This document shows, piece by piece, positions 41,517 to 49,262 of a stretch of DNA of 64,000 nucleotides. Both the position numbers and the translations under genes were made by a program. Position 1 is the stretch's first letter; every line of letters begins with the position of its first letter. The notes under the pieces were generated by a model. It was not told where the DNA came from. It was given only the letters and a program-made list of their open reading frames with translations, and did no database searches. Origin of the DNA: Planctomycetota bacterium (GTDB taxonomy: Bacteria; Planctomycetota; PLA2; JAEUHO01); contig JAJDEN010000008.1 in NCBI GenBank assembly GCA_029259775.1, positions 248,001 to 312,000 of the forward strand. Reading direction: 5' to 3'.

Positions 41517-41537
41517 AGCCTACGGCCGGGCTACGCT
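41517..41537. promoter_or_regulatory. Divergent -10 hexamers for two leaderless genes
   Basis: TAGGCT (minus strand, 41522-41517) and TACGCT (plus, 41532-41537) lie back to back, each 6 nt from its start codon (ATG 41510 and ATG 41544). Only 33 nt separate the start codons. Confidence 0.5.
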
Positions 41538-41543
41538 TCCGCC

Positions 41544-42056
41544 ATGGCCCAAGCTCCGCGCTCCCGCCCGCTCAAGCTCGACGACGTGAAGAACACCGTC
41601 GCAACCCGGTGCCCGGCGGGGCATCCGCAGGTCCTCCGGTGCCACCCGCTGCGGCAGGGGGGCGAGCGGTTCGAGCCCTTCCCGACGCTCTACTGGCTTG
41701 CGTGCCCCGAGATCACCTACGCGCTGTCGAGGCTCGAGCACGAGGGCTGGATTCTCAAGCTGGGCGAGCGCCTGCGCACCGACGAGACCTTCCGTGCCGA
41801 GGTGGATCGTGACCACCAGGTCTACAGCGACGAGCGCTGGGCGTTGCTGTCGGACGACGAACGAGACGAGGTCGTCGCCCGCGGCCTCGAACGCGATCTG
41901 CGGTCACGCGGCATCGGGGGCATCCGCGATCGGACCTCCGTCAAGTGCTTGCACCTGCACTACGCCCATCACCTCGTGCGGGGCAGTGCGATCGGGCGGG
42001 CGCTCGACGAGGTCGCCGAGATCAGGCCTTGCGCGGCTAGCCGCCCGAGCGCTTGA
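41544..42056 (+). CDS. DUF501-family protein
   Basis: This 170-aa cytosolic protein matches DUF501: N-terminal ATRCPAGHPQVLRCHPL, central FPTLYWLACPEITYALSRLEHEGW, and C-terminal VKCLHLHYAHHLVRG with the conserved Cys and His residues, which may bind metal. Its biochemical role is unknown; in many actinobacteria it sits near enolase and ppx genes. Its end overlaps the convergent SUI1-like gene by 20 nt. Confidence 0.9.
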   Translation: MAQAPRSRPLKLDDVKNTVATRCPAGHPQVLRCHPLRQGGERFEPFPTLYWLACPEITYALSRLEHEGWILKLGERLRTDETFRAEVDRDHQVYSDERWALLSDDERDEVVARGLERDLRSRGIGGIRDRTSVKCLHLHYAHHLVRGSAIGRALDEVAEIRPCAASRPSA

Positions 42057-42390
42057 CCGTCCAGCCCTTGGCTTCGAGTGCGCTGACCAGCGTGTCACGG
42101 TGATCGCCCTGGACCTCGACGGTGCCATCCTTGATCGCGCCCCCGGCCCCGCAGCTCGCTTTCAACTTCTTCACGAGCTTCTTCAGCGCGTCGCCTTCGA
42201 GCGGGATGCCCGTGACGATCGTGACGCCCTTGCCCTTGCGGCCCTTGGTGGAGCGCGAGACGCGCACGACGCCGTCGGACGGAGGCCCGTCGGGCTGCTG
42301 CTGCTTGCAGCGGCACGCTGTCGCCAGCCGGTTGCAGCGGGGGCACATCCGGCCGTGGTCTGTGCTGTAGACGCGTCGCGCGTTGGTCAT
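42037..42390 (-). CDS. yciH: SUI1/eIF1-like translation factor
   Basis: This 117-aa protein has a short zinc-ribbon-like head (MCPRCNRLATACRC) and an SUI1 domain: VTIVTGIPLEGDALKKLVKKLKASCGAGGAIKDGTVEVQGDH ending in LEAKGWTVKRSGG. Bacterial SUI1 proteins (YciH) are eIF1 homologues that can influence start-codon selection. That is of interest here because many genes appear leaderless. TATGCT ends 7 nt before the ATG. Confidence 0.93.
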   Translation of the reverse strand: MTNARRVYSTDHGRMCPRCNRLATACRCKQQQPDGPPSDGVVRVSRSTKGRKGKGVTIVTGIPLEGDALKKLVKKLKASCGAGGAIKDGTVEVQGDHRDTLVSALEAKGWTVKRSGG

Positions 42391-42397
42391 CGCGCGG

Positions 42398-42403
42398 AGC
42401 ATA
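42398..42403 (-). promoter_or_regulatory. Putative -10 hexamer of the SUI1-like gene
   Basis: TATGCT on the minus strand ends 7 nt before ATG 42390, with no ribosome-binding site. Confidence 0.45.
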
Positions 42404-42415
42404 CACCCTGCCGTG

Positions 42416-42661
42416 CTGGGCGCACCGCGACGTTACGACGCGCCGACGCACACGCCAAGGGTGGCCGACAGCCACGGCACCGTATGGGACACCACCTTCA
42501 CGGTCGCCCCTGAGGGCGACGCGACCAAGCTGACGATCGCCATGGACGCCCGCGCCCAGAAGCTCATGCCCAAGCTGCTCCACCCCGTCTTCCAGGGGCT
42601 GTTCAAGCAGGGCGTGGAGAGCCACGTCGACGCCGTCACGGTGTGGTGCGAGCAGGCCTAG
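42416..42661 (+). pseudogene. C-terminal remnant of an SRPBCC/polyketide-cyclase-like gene
   Basis: The frame encodes APRRYDAPTHTPRVADSHGTVWDTTFTV..., the second half of an SRPBCC (START-like) domain, ending in a helix (FKQGVESHVDAVTVWCEQA) and TAG. The first half, with the first strand and helices, is missing because the SUI1-like gene begins directly upstream on the other strand. I see no start signal. It looks like a truncated leftover. Confidence 0.6.
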
Positions 42662-42714
42662 TCCGCGGGCCGCGCGCAGATTCTCCAGGTTCTGCCTTGC
42701 GCTTCCCTCAATAT

Positions 42715-42730
42715 GTGACTAAAAGGTCAC
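42715..42730 (+). promoter_or_regulatory. Inverted-repeat operator just before the ArsR-type gene
   Basis: GTGAC-TAAAAG-GTCAC, a perfect 5-bp inverted repeat in an AT-rich pocket, ends 2 nt before the ATG of the ArsR-type regulator. The position fits an autoregulatory operator. Confidence 0.65.
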
Positions 42731-42732
42731 CT

Positions 42733-43104
42733 ATGAGCGCAGCCCACCCCGTGCCATCCACCGCCAGCGACGCCGTCTGGAAGGCCCTGGCGGACCCGAC
42801 CCGACGTCAGCTCCTGGACGAGCTGCGCCGCGGTCCGCGCACGACGGGGGACCTCTGTGGGCTGTTCGCGATGACCCGCTTCGGCGTCATGAAGCACCTG
42901 CGCCAGCTCGAGGAGGCGGGACTCCTCCTCATCGAGCGCCGCGGCCGCGAGCGCTGGAACCACCTCAACCCCACGCCCATCCGCGAGATCTACCGGCGCT
43001 GGATCCGTCCCTTCGAAGAGGAGGGGGCGGACCAGCTCCTGCAACTGAAGCGCGTCGCCGAGCGCGGCGTCGCAGCCAAGCCAACAAGGAAGAAAACGAG
43101 ATGA
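42733..43104 (+). CDS. ArsR-family transcriptional regulator
   Basis: This 123-aa winged-helix protein has WKALADPTRRQLLDELRRGPRTTGDLCGLFAMTRFGVMKHLRQLEEAGLL, the typical ArsR helix-turn-helix, and ends with a basic tail. No arsenic-type Cys box is seen, so it is not a classical metal sensor. It is translationally coupled (ATGA overlap) to an SRPBCC gene; this ArsR-AHSA1 pairing is common in bacteria. An inverted repeat directly upstream is its likely operator. Confidence 0.92.
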   Translation: MSAAHPVPSTASDAVWKALADPTRRQLLDELRRGPRTTGDLCGLFAMTRFGVMKHLRQLEEAGLLLIERRGRERWNHLNPTPIREIYRRWIRPFEEEGADQLLQLKRVAERGVAAKPTRKKTR

Positions 43105-43619
43105 ACACCGCGACCCAAGACCCCGCCGTCGTCCAGCAGATCCTGATGGAGATCACCATCGATGCCCCGCGTGAGCGCGTATGGAAGGCGCTCGTCGAGG
43201 AGACGGGAGCCTGGTGGCACAAGGACTTCTACACAGGACGCGACCCCGTTGGCTTCCACATGCAGCCCAAGCTGGGGGGCTGGATCTTCGAGGACTGGGG
43301 CGGGGGCGAAGGCGCGATCTGGGGCACGGTGATCGGCGTTCGCGCCCCGGAGATGCTCCAAGCGGTCGGCGACTCCGGTCCGGACTACGGCGGCCCGAAC
43401 CGCGGCATGATGTCCTGGGACCTGACGCCCTCGGGAGATGACGACGCAGCCACGGTCGTGCGCTTCCGCCATGCCCTGCACGGCAGCGTGGCGCCCGGAA
43501 CCGTCGATTCGCTCGACGGCGGCTGGCGCCTGCTCTTCGAGACCTGCCTCAAGGCCTACGTCGAGACGGGCACGCGTCCGGCCGCAGCCGACGCGGACGC
43601 GGGGCCGTGCGAGGCCTGA
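43101..43619 (+). CDS. SRPBCC/AHSA1-like protein
   Basis: This 172-aa protein has an SRPBCC (activator of Hsp90 ATPase homologue 1-like) fold: MEITIDAPRERVWKALVEETGAWW at the start and a long C-terminal helix GGWRLLFETCLKAYVETG. These proteins bind a hydrophobic ligand in a helix-grip cavity. It shares ATGA with the ArsR gene and is probably repressed by it. Confidence 0.9.
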   Translation: MNTATQDPAVVQQILMEITIDAPRERVWKALVEETGAWWHKDFYTGRDPVGFHMQPKLGGWIFEDWGGGEGAIWGTVIGVRAPEMLQAVGDSGPDYGGPNRGMMSWDLTPSGDDDAATVVRFRHALHGSVAPGTVDSLDGGWRLLFETCLKAYVETGTRPAAADADAGPCEA

Positions 43620-43666
43620 GCCACGGCGCCGCTACACTCGGGGCCGCGTGGTCCCGGAGTCGTCCC

Positions 43667-44443
43667 ATGAAACAGCAGCGCCGCACCTTCGATGAGGTCG
43701 CCGATGCCTACGCCAGCGTGCGGCCCCAGGTCCCGCCGCCGGCGGTGGACGCACTCTGGGAGCACCTGGCCCTCTCCCCGGACGGCAGCGTCGTGGAGGT
43801 CGGCTGCGGCACGGGCCAGCTGACGAAGCACCTCGCCGAACGCGGCGCGCGGGTCACGGCGATCGATCCCGGTGCGAAGCTGCTCCAGGCGTGCGCACGT
43901 GCGGTGGCCGGCCAGGGCGTGACGCTGGTCGAGTCGACCTTCGAGGCGTGGGATCCCGCGGGTGCGCGCTTCGACGCCGTCGCGGCGTGCCAAGCCGCGC
44001 ATTGGATCGAACCGGGGGTCTTCCTCGAGCGCGCGGTGGGGGCGTTGCAGCCCGGAGGCCGTCTCGGGCTCCTCTGGCACACGGACGTCTCGGAAGGCAC
44101 GGAGTTCTGGGACGCGACGCAGCATCTCTACGACCACTACCTCCCCGATGCGTCCGGCAAGCCGCCGCGCACGATCCCCCTGCATGTCGCTGCCTACGAG
44201 CGCGCGCTCGGAGCGGACGCGCGCTTCGAGACGCGTCCCCGGCAGATCTGGCCGTGGACCCGCGAGTACGACGCCGACAGCTACGCCCTCATGCTGAGCA
44301 CGCATTCGCCCGTCCGCATGCTCAGCGAGGAGGGCCGCGAGGCGTTCATCGCCGGCCACCGTGAGGTCATTGGCCAACTCGGCGGTCAGGTGATGCGCTT
44401 CCACGAGACGGTGATGCTGCGAGCGATGCTGGCCAGGGCCTAG
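43667..44443 (+). CDS. SAM-dependent methyltransferase (class I)
   Basis: This 258-aa protein starts at ATG after GGAG, with TACACT at 43633-43638. Motif I VVEVGCGTGQLTKHLAE and motif II RVTAIDPG mark the SAM site of the methyltransferase_11 type, and FDAVAACQAAHWIEP is motif IV. The start RTFDEVADAYASVRP is typical of small-molecule methyltransferases. Substrate is unknown. Its stop overlaps that of the convergent CHAT gene. Confidence 0.9.
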   Translation: MKQQRRTFDEVADAYASVRPQVPPPAVDALWEHLALSPDGSVVEVGCGTGQLTKHLAERGARVTAIDPGAKLLQACARAVAGQGVTLVESTFEAWDPAGARFDAVAACQAAHWIEPGVFLERAVGALQPGGRLGLLWHTDVSEGTEFWDATQHLYDHYLPDASGKPPRTIPLHVAAYERALGADARFETRPRQIWPWTREYDADSYALMLSTHSPVRMLSEEGREAFIAGHREVIGQLGGQVMRFHETVMLRAMLARA

Positions 44444-47046
44444 TCCGGCGCGCCCCAGAGCACCCACGCGGCCCAGTACTTGGGGTGCTCCCACTTGGGC
44501 TGGCTGCGGACGTGCTTCGACGCGGCGCGAAGCGCGGCGAAGATCGACGTAGGCTTGGTCTTCTTCGAGCCGCGCCACGCACGATGGAAGACCTCCATGA
44601 AGGCTCGGGTCGCGTCGTCGTCGACCCTCCACAAGCTGGCCACGATGCGTGGTGCCCCGGCGTACATGCAGGCGCCGGCCAGACCGAGCATGCCCTCGCC
44701 GTGCGTGGCGGTGCCGCGTCCGCTGTTGCAGGCCGAGAGGACGAGCAAATCAGTCTTGATTTGCAGCCCGAAGATCTCCACGACGGAGAGGAATCCATCG
44801 TGTTCCGCCCCGGGGGAAAGTGCGAGGCCCGAACGCGACGGACGGCGGTCGCTCGCGAAGCCGTGTGTCGCCAGGAGCACGGACTGGTAGTGGGTCTTCC
44901 CTCCGAGGACGGCCCGTACCGCGTCCTCGTGCGCTGCCTCGCCCAAGAGCACCTTGTCGCCCTCACGCGCGATTGCCTGGATCTCCTCCCGCGAGCCCGT
45001 GAGCTGATCGAGCTTGGAGGACCCCGCAAAGGTGCTGAGCTTGCGTCCTTCGCGTTCGACTTCGAACGCGGGATCACCGACCGCGAACATCTTGGTCCCC
45101 GCGCTTCGCGTGCGCCGGCCCAGGAGTTGATACGCCGTGGCGGAAGGGATGAATGCGAACTCGCGCGCGTCGTCGAGCAACTGGAACGGGACGTGAGCCA
45201 GGGGGCCGTCCGGGCAGATCAGGACGCGCTTCGCCCCCGTGCCCAGCTTGAGGGGGTCCAGCAAACGTTGGCGCAGCGCCGCGATCGCATCCGTAAGCTC
45301 CGCGCCATCGGCTTCAGGCAGGGCAAGATCGTCGACCGCGGTCGCGAGTGCCGCCGCGGATCCGAGATCGACGAGCCGCGGCTTCGTCTTCTTGCCGAGC
45401 ACGAGCGCGTGTGCGCGTGTCTCGGTGACACCGAACATCACCAGCCGCTGATCAGTGTGGAGTCCCGCGGTGACCTCCGCCATCTTGGCGGGGGTGGGAC
45501 GGACCAGCGGGAGCGCCTTCTGCGCATGGCGTTGGAGCTCGTCGAGGGTGCCCTCATAGGCAAGCTCGGCGGCCAAGCGTGCTTGGTAGGCGCTCCGAGC
45601 GCGATCATGCCGTCCGGTGAGTAGGGCCGTGGCGTACGTGGCCTTGGCTGCCAAGACGGCTTGACGGGCCGCCGCTTCCCGCTTGAGCAGTTCGGCCGGC
45701 GGATCGAGTTGCTCGGCGACGTCGCGTACCCCAAGGCGCGCGAGCAGGGACCGCGCGCGACTGAGCTCGAGGAGTTCGAAGGCAAGTTCGGGGTCGCCCG
45801 CGGCGAAGCCCGTGCGGACGGCCGCGTCGTAGGTCGCCGCACGACGAGACCGCCCGAACGAGCCTGCGACGGGTGCGAGGCCGGCGACGATCGAATCCAC
45901 GAGTGCGAGGGACTTCCGAAGGTGGGGGAGTGCCTTGGCCGGCGCGCCTTGGGCCACGAAGACATCGGCCAATCCCCGTCGGGCGTGGCACTGCAGCTGG
46001 CGGTCGCCCAGCTTGTCGCCCTCCTGGAGGAGCGACGCGAAGAGCTTCTGGGCCTCCGCGGTCTTGTTCGTCGCCAGGAGGGCGTCGGCCACGTACAGGT
46101 TCGCGTAGGCGGCGCTGACCCGATCCTTGCCCGCGAGCTTCACGCCCTCGCGCAGCTTGACGAGGGCCGCCTCGTGTTCATCTGCTCTCGAGAGAGCGAA
46201 GCCCCACTGCGTGAGCGAGCGCGACAGGCCTTGCGGGTCGCCGTACTTCTTGTATGTGCCGTGGGCCTTCTCGATCTGCTCGATGGCCTCAGGGATGTCC
46301 CCCCGCACGTAGTTCGCCACACCGATGTTGAGCCGGACATCCGCCTTCTCGAATACCTCCTTCTCGCCGTAGAAGGTCAGCGCCTCCTCGAAGAGCACGA
46401 GGGCCCGGTCAGCGTCCCCAAGATCCGTGTGGATGATTCCCGTGATGTTCAGGACGTCGGCGCGGCTTCGGCGGCTCTTCGTCTTGCGGTCGAAGATGCG
46501 CATCGCCATAGCCGCGCGTGTGAGCGCTTGAGCGTAGTCTCTTTGGAGTCGGTAGGCATCCGCCAAGCGCGTAAGCGCATGTCCGGCACGCACCGACTTG
46601 CCCGCTTTCACGAAGAGATCAAACGACCCTGTGAGTACGTCGATGGCTGTGTCGTACTCCCCGAACTCGCAATCGAGGTAGCCCAGATCGAGCCCCGTGA
46701 GGGCGGCGAGGAGGTGCTCCCCTTGGGCATGTTGCAGCCCATGGATGCGTCGATTCGTTTCGCGTAAGGCAGCCTTGTCCAGGACGCGCTGGAGGGAGCG
46801 GGCACGCTTCATCAGTGCGCGTACCTCAAGCTCAGGTTCGGGTTGGTCTGTCTCGCGTACGAGGTCGGCTGCGATCAAGAACTCCTGAGCGGACGCTTCG
46901 TACTTCTTGTCATCGAACAGCGCCGATGCGCGCCGCATCGCGTCGTCATAGCCGCGCGGCTTGTCGGCGTAGACGCTCCTCCCTCCAGACATGACAGCGA
47001 AGAGCGCAAGTGTGACGAGACACACCCGGCCTCCTCGCCGCCTCAT
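44440..47046 (-). CDS. Secreted TPR-CHAT protein (caspase-like fold)
   Basis: This 868-aa protein has a signal peptide (about 1-26, ending VYA), TPR repeats over roughly residues 30-430, and a long helical linker. The C-terminal CHAT domain has the catalytic His in LLATHGFA (His728) and Cys in LSACNSGRGTATHGEGMLGL (Cys773), then AGAPRIVASLWRVDDDATRAFM. CHAT domains are caspase/separase-like cysteine peptidases; an exported TPR-CHAT is typical of bacteria with complex lifestyles. ATG 47046 gives the signal peptide; a GTG at 47091 is possible. A second TPR-CHAT gene lies at 52226. Confidence 0.9.
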   Translation of the reverse strand: MRRRGGRVCLVTLALFAVMSGGRSVYADKPRGYDDAMRRASALFDDKKYEASAQEFLIAADLVRETDQPEPELEVRALMKRARSLQRVLDKAALRETNRRIHGLQHAQGEHLLAALTGLDLGYLDCEFGEYDTAIDVLTGSFDLFVKAGKSVRAGHALTRLADAYRLQRDYAQALTRAAMAMRIFDRKTKSRRSRADVLNITGIIHTDLGDADRALVLFEEALTFYGEKEVFEKADVRLNIGVANYVRGDIPEAIEQIEKAHGTYKKYGDPQGLSRSLTQWGFALSRADEHEAALVKLREGVKLAGKDRVSAAYANLYVADALLATNKTAEAQKLFASLLQEGDKLGDRQLQCHARRGLADVFVAQGAPAKALPHLRKSLALVDSIVAGLAPVAGSFGRSRRAATYDAAVRTGFAAGDPELAFELLELSRARSLLARLGVRDVAEQLDPPAELLKREAAARQAVLAAKATYATALLTGRHDRARSAYQARLAAELAYEGTLDELQRHAQKALPLVRPTPAKMAEVTAGLHTDQRLVMFGVTETRAHALVLGKKTKPRLVDLGSAAALATAVDDLALPEADGAELTDAIAALRQRLLDPLKLGTGAKRVLICPDGPLAHVPFQLLDDAREFAFIPSATAYQLLGRRTRSAGTKMFAVGDPAFEVEREGRKLSTFAGSSKLDQLTGSREEIQAIAREGDKVLLGEAAHEDAVRAVLGGKTHYQSVLLATHGFASDRRPSRSGLALSPGAEHDGFLSVVEIFGLQIKTDLLVLSACNSGRGTATHGEGMLGLAGACMYAGAPRIVASLWRVDDDATRAFMEVFHRAWRGSKKTKPTSIFAALRAASKHVRSQPKWEHPKYWAAWVLWGAPD

Positions 47047-47104
47047 CCCTTGCGAGGACGCATGTCTGGTCCGGATCGACGGAGGAGTCACCCGGGTTCG
47101 GTAC

Positions 47105-47743
47105 CTAGTCCTGGCTCGAGTCGTCTGTCGGATCGTCGTACCGGATCGGGCCCTTCTTGTGCGAGACGCTGCTGTGCGACCTCAGCAGCCACATCCGCGG
47201 AACGCTCGTTTCCTCATCGGGCGTGTCGGTGTCCGAGTCGTGGTCCCAGGTCATCTTCTCGATGACGACGAAGATCTCCACGTCCTGGTATCCGGCAGCG
47301 GGGTCTGCCGCATTGATCTGGGACACAAGGCAGATGTGTTCCTCGGTACCTAGGGTCACGGTCACCTTGACTCCGTAGACGAAGCCAGCCTGTTCGTGTC
47401 CGCCCGGTCCCCATCCCTGTCCGCCGGAGATCGGGAGCGGATCCCCCGTTTCCTTCAGATCGTCCGTGATGTCGTCCCACGTGCCGTCGGACTTCTTCGC
47501 CTGGACCCTCAGGTCGGAGACGTCCTCGTCGGAGCCGTTGAACAGCCGGAACCGCCGCATGTACGGCGGCTCGCCGCCGGAGTCCTTCGGCGTGCTGGGC
47601 CCTGTGATCACCGTGCCACGTCGTCCCAAGTCGTCGCGGTCTATACTTCGGTCGAGTAGCAGGTATTGGACGACCGCCAGGAGGACGATCGCGATGAGGA
47701 CGTGGACGAAGGTGACCGTACCTCTTTGGTTGTTGTTGCTCAT
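47105..47743 (-). CDS. Membrane-anchored protein of unknown function
   Basis: This 212-aa protein has an N-terminal membrane helix (about 10-30: VTFVHVLIAIVLLAVVQYLLL). The exported domain is acidic and beta-rich, with runs such as GQGWGPGGHEQAGFVYGVKVTVTLG. The tail is rich in Asp and Ser. No family is recognised. Its 5' end overlaps the opposite-strand metallopeptidase gene if that gene starts at 47694. It lies 58 nt upstream of the CHAT gene and may be cotranscribed with it. Confidence 0.65.
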   Translation of the reverse strand: MSNNNQRGTVTFVHVLIAIVLLAVVQYLLLDRSIDRDDLGRRGTVITGPSTPKDSGGEPPYMRRFRLFNGSDEDVSDLRVQAKKSDGTWDDITDDLKETGDPLPISGGQGWGPGGHEQAGFVYGVKVTVTLGTEEHICLVSQINAADPAAGYQDVEIFVVIEKMTWDHDSDTDTPDEETSVPRMWLLRSHSSVSHKKGPIRYDDPTDDSSQD

Positions 47744-49193
47744 AGGTTGCACCCCCTACCCCATGTTGCGCGCTGGTTCGCCGACAAGGGTACATCGTGA
47801 CAAGGAATTCAATCCAGGGCCCACCTCGGGAAACCATCTTGGGGCCCCATACATGCAGGATAGCGAGTTCAGCGAAGGGCCGTTTCAGTGGTCCCCTGAG
47901 AGTCTCGCTGAGATGGCGCAGTATGCGGCCGGTGGCCTGTCGCAGGCCCCCGTCCTTGCCAACCGCCCCAAGCAGGGGCCCGACTGGGCCACGCATGTCT
48001 CGCGGAGCCAGTGCACATTGAATGTGCGCATCCGCATCGAGCTCGAGAACAAGACGGGGCCAGAGGATGGTTCGGTCCTCGACGCAACGTCCGATGACGA
48101 CTGCAAGCCTGGCGGCGACGACATGCGCCGGCGCAGCGACGAGGAGTTCCGCAAGCTTCTAGGCACGTGGGAGCAGGTGTCGAACGACCTCTGGAACTAC
48201 ACGGACTGGAAGCACAGGAAGGGCGTCAAGGAGTACCGCTGCTGCCGCGTCCGCTACGACATCGAGATGCGCGAGGGATCAGGAACCGAGGGCTGGCATC
48301 AGATCAAGGTGTACAACGACGTGAAGCTTGAAGATGGGTCCTGGACCGACATCGACCGAAAGCAGGCGCGCGGCCACTGGCGCGTCTGCGCGGACACGGG
48401 TCGCATGGCAGCTCACGAAGTGGGACACCTGATGGAGTTCTGCGACGAGTACCCCACGACGACCGTCTGCTCGCCGAAGCCGGAGCACTACATCACCGTG
48501 GGTGGCGATCGATGCATCATGGCCGACGTCAGCACCGATGCGTTCGCCCCGCCGTATCACGTGGATCAACTCATGGCGCGCACGGGGATGGTCTGTCCGC
48601 ATAGTTGCTGCCCTCAGGAGAAGAAGCCACCGGCTGCGTGGGACCTGCCTCCGATCGAGATCATCCTGTCCAGGTTGCCCCAGCCGGGACCGATGGGACC
48701 GTGGCCCACACCGCTGCTCTTCCATGCCGTCCGCAGCGGCGATCCGATGATCTTCGCGCGGGCCTCGGAGCTCGTGAAGCAGCGCAAGCATGGGAGCGGC
48801 AAGTTCTTGGTGCGGGGGCTCCGCAAGGGCTCGCCGGCTCAGCGCTCGCTGGCGGCCGTTGGGTTGGGGACGATCGATCACCCGAAGTCCGTGGAAGCCC
48901 TGGAGGCGGCGCTCTCGGATCCGGTTGCGGACGTACGCTTCAAGGCATCGCGTTCCCTGCTCAAGTTGCGCGAGCGACAGGGCATCGGCGGCATGATCGG
49001 CTTGCTGGAGAGCAAAGCCACGTTGATGAGCCATCCGCCACAGCTTGCGGCGCACGCGGCGGCGCGCTCGCTCTACGCCTACACGGGCCTGACGCTGGGC
49101 CTTGACCCCTCGGCGACCGAGAGCGCCAACGCAGATGCCGTGCGTGCCTGGAAGACGTGGTGGGCCAAGCACGAGGTACCTCGCAAGAGGTAG
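47694..49193 (+). CDS. HExxH...DEY zinc metallopeptidase-like lipoprotein with HEAT tail
   Basis: From ATG 47694 (AGGAGG 9 nt upstream) the 499-aa protein has a textbook lipoprotein signal (LWLLLLIGC, Cys19). The conserved core (about 105-310) has HEVGHLMEFCDEY (His241, Glu242, His245, Asp251), resembling the HExxHxxxxxDEY of IgA-peptidase M64-type enzymes, then CIMAD as a possible Met-turn and CPHSCC. HEAT-like units fill about 345-450 (AQRSLAAVGLGTIDHPKSVEALEAAL). Many cysteines suggest disulfides and so export. A later start, ATG 47853, would remove the signal and the overlap with the opposite gene; the start is not certain. The next gene is its paralogue. Confidence 0.75.
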   Translation: MRTWTKVTVPLWLLLLIGCTPYPMLRAGSPTRVHRDKEFNPGPTSGNHLGAPYMQDSEFSEGPFQWSPESLAEMAQYAAGGLSQAPVLANRPKQGPDWATHVSRSQCTLNVRIRIELENKTGPEDGSVLDATSDDDCKPGGDDMRRRSDEEFRKLLGTWEQVSNDLWNYTDWKHRKGVKEYRCCRVRYDIEMREGSGTEGWHQIKVYNDVKLEDGSWTDIDRKQARGHWRVCADTGRMAAHEVGHLMEFCDEYPTTTVCSPKPEHYITVGGDRCIMADVSTDAFAPPYHVDQLMARTGMVCPHSCCPQEKKPPAAWDLPPIEIILSRLPQPGPMGPWPTPLLFHAVRSGDPMIFARASELVKQRKHGSGKFLVRGLRKGSPAQRSLAAVGLGTIDHPKSVEALEAALSDPVADVRFKASRSLLKLRERQGIGGMIGLLESKATLMSHPPQLAAHAAARSLYAYTGLTLGLDPSATESANADAVRAWKTWWAKHEVPRKR

Positions 49194-49262
49194 CCGCCCC
49201 TGGTCGGAGCAGAGCGCGATTGGTACCGTGACGGATGGGGAGCGTCCTGCGGAGCGACGAGC

